Part shown: piece by piece, positions 63,310 through 64,000 of the stretch
Position numbering within the stretch: position 1 is the stretch's first letter
How the letters are laid out: every line of letters begins with the position of its first letter
Source: Paraburkholderia flava
Lineage (GTDB): Bacteria; Pseudomonadota; Gammaproteobacteria; Burkholderiales; Burkholderiaceae
Reading direction: 5' to 3'
DNA: 64,000 nucleotides
NCBI RefSeq assembly: GCF_004359985.1
Contig: NZ_SMRO01000001.1
Location: 2,084,193-2,148,192, forward strand
Notes under the pieces: model-generated
Told to the model about the DNA's origin: nothing
What the model saw: the letters and a program-made list of their open reading frames with translations, nothing else
Database searches by the model: none
Position numbers and translations under genes: made by a program

Positions 63310-63324
63310 GCTTCTTCAAGAAGC
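63310..63324. repeat. 15-bp palindrome
   Basis: GCTTCTT-C-AAGAAGC is symmetric around one base; a related GAAGCCGCTTCTT follows at once, so the two could pair alternatively. Confidence 0.5.
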
Positions 63325-63642
63325 CGCTTCTTGCAACGTGGGCGACACCCTCGAAAGAAACTTGCGGGCAACCCGAAAGCCAATCGCAAGACAAACAGTC
63401 CAGATGAAATTTTTTGTCGCCTCGATGGAATAAAGCGCTGGCACACCGCGTTTGCATCGTCGGGCGTTGCGACAGCTTCGCCCGATGCGCCGTCAAACCG
63501 CGTTCGCCACGTAGCGATCGCACCCGGCCAATCCCCACAGAAAAGTGTTTTTTAAAACAGCCACGCGGAGCAATGCGTGTGTCGTTGCGCGCGTGCCGTT
63601 CATCGGCTCGTGCTGCAACACTTCCAAAAATGGGGAATGGCA

Positions 63643-64000
63643 ATGAAAGTCAAGAAAGCGCGCCGCGCTGCGTGTGCCACGCGCGTTGTGCGTGTGAGCA
63701 GACGAGGGGGATTCGACGCGCGTATCGCCGCGATCTGTCTGGGCGCGGTGTGCGCGCAAACGGGTTGGGCGCAAACATCGGAACAATCGCCTGGCGCGAC
63801 GAGCCCCGCATCGACCGGCACGACGCTGCCGGCGATTCACGTCGAAGGCACCGCGCAGAACGGCTACGGACCGCTGGTCGAAAGCAACACGGTCAACGAT
63901 CCGCATCAGCGCACTGCATCGAGCAAGACCGGTACGAAGCTCGAAGATCTGCCCGCGAATGTCCAGGTCATTCCGCGTCAACTGGTGTCCGAGCAGGGCG
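63643..64000 (+). CDS. TonB-dependent siderophore receptor, N-terminal part
   Basis: The frame is open to the window end, so the gene continues outside. ATG at 63643 has GGGGA upstream (spacing 7); an in-frame ATG at 63637 is close. About 119 residues are visible: a long signal peptide (basic stretch, then IAAICLGAVCAQTGWAQ), a linker and the start of the TonB plug domain, with VEGTAQNGYGPL and SSKTGTKLEDLPANVQVIPR, typical of ferric-siderophore receptors (FpvA/FhuE-like). The specific siderophore cannot be inferred from this part. Confidence 0.87.
   Translation, partial: MKVKKARRAACATRVVRVSRRGGFDARIAAICLGAVCAQTGWAQTSEQSPGATSPASTGTTLPAIHVEGTAQNGYGPLVESNTVNDPHQRTASSKTGTKLEDLPANVQVIPRQLVSEQG

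Larger units (their letters stand above)
63135..63642. other. 508-bp gap after the porin with inverted repeats
   Basis: I see no gene here. A perfect 10-bp inverted repeat lies at 63199-63228 and a 15-bp palindrome at 63310-63324. The right end is the upstream region of the TonB-dependent receptor gene; no clear Fur box was recognised. Confidence 0.5.

Overview
The window is GC-rich, densely coded bacterial DNA. Its porins of the Burkholderia type, DUF2242 lipoprotein, PhoX phosphatase and paired regulators point to a Burkholderiaceae chromosome (Burkholderia or Paraburkholderia-like). That assignment is an inference from gene content and codon style, not from a marker gene. I found no rRNA, tRNA, CRISPR array, prophage or insertion sequence.

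Layout. (1) 1-8742: an envelope locus like E. coli yfaS-yfaQ-yfaP, with a partial alpha-2-macroglobulin-like protein, a DUF2300 protein, two tandem DUF2135 proteins, a YjgN/DUF898 membrane protein and an M48 metalloprotease. (2) 9032-11410: two lipoproteins. (3) 11569-20335: an accessory catabolic block that looks less GC-rich by eye. It holds MerR, two DJ-1/PfpI proteins (one cytoplasmic, one exported) flanking a Baeyer-Villiger-type monooxygenase and an alpha/beta hydrolase, an AraC regulator, an acyl-CoA ligase and an OmpW/AlkL-like porin. (4) 20449-26769: envelope and housekeeping genes, including a porin and a Tat-exported PhoX-like phosphatase, plus a short transcription unit with two tandem terminators. 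(5) 26944-30270: a tightly coupled four-gene cluster (CDP-alcohol phosphotransferase, 2-oxoglutarate oxygenase, flippase-like protein, nucleotidyltransferase) that looks like a pathway for an unusual lipid head group. (6) 30418-40154: DHA2 exporter, diguanylate cyclase, Tat-exported amidase, a GabD/aminotransferase pair and gamma-glutamyltransferase. (7) 40237-49101: a Fic protein with a striking operator array, an HtrA-like protease without signal peptide, small proteins, and an AraC / MFS / aldo-keto reductase set with a shared 15-bp motif.

(8) 49175-61835 is the most interesting region. It encodes what looks like a complete ergothioneine degradation pathway: an exported histidine-ammonia-lyase homologue that lacks the MIO-forming Ala-Ser-Gly (ergothionase), a urocanase homologue (thiourocanate hydratase), a DUF917 protein (thiohydantoin desulfurase), a hydantoinase-like amidohydrolase and an N-carbamoyl amino acid hydrolase. 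A LysR regulator and an MFS importer accompany them. Directly downstream lies a sulfide-disposal module: persulfide dioxygenase, sulfide:quinone oxidoreductase and a TauE/SafE exporter. The five catabolic steps are known from the literature; joining them to a dedicated H2S-oxidation arm and starting the pathway in the periplasm are inferences from this sequence. A porin and the start of a TonB-dependent receptor close the window.
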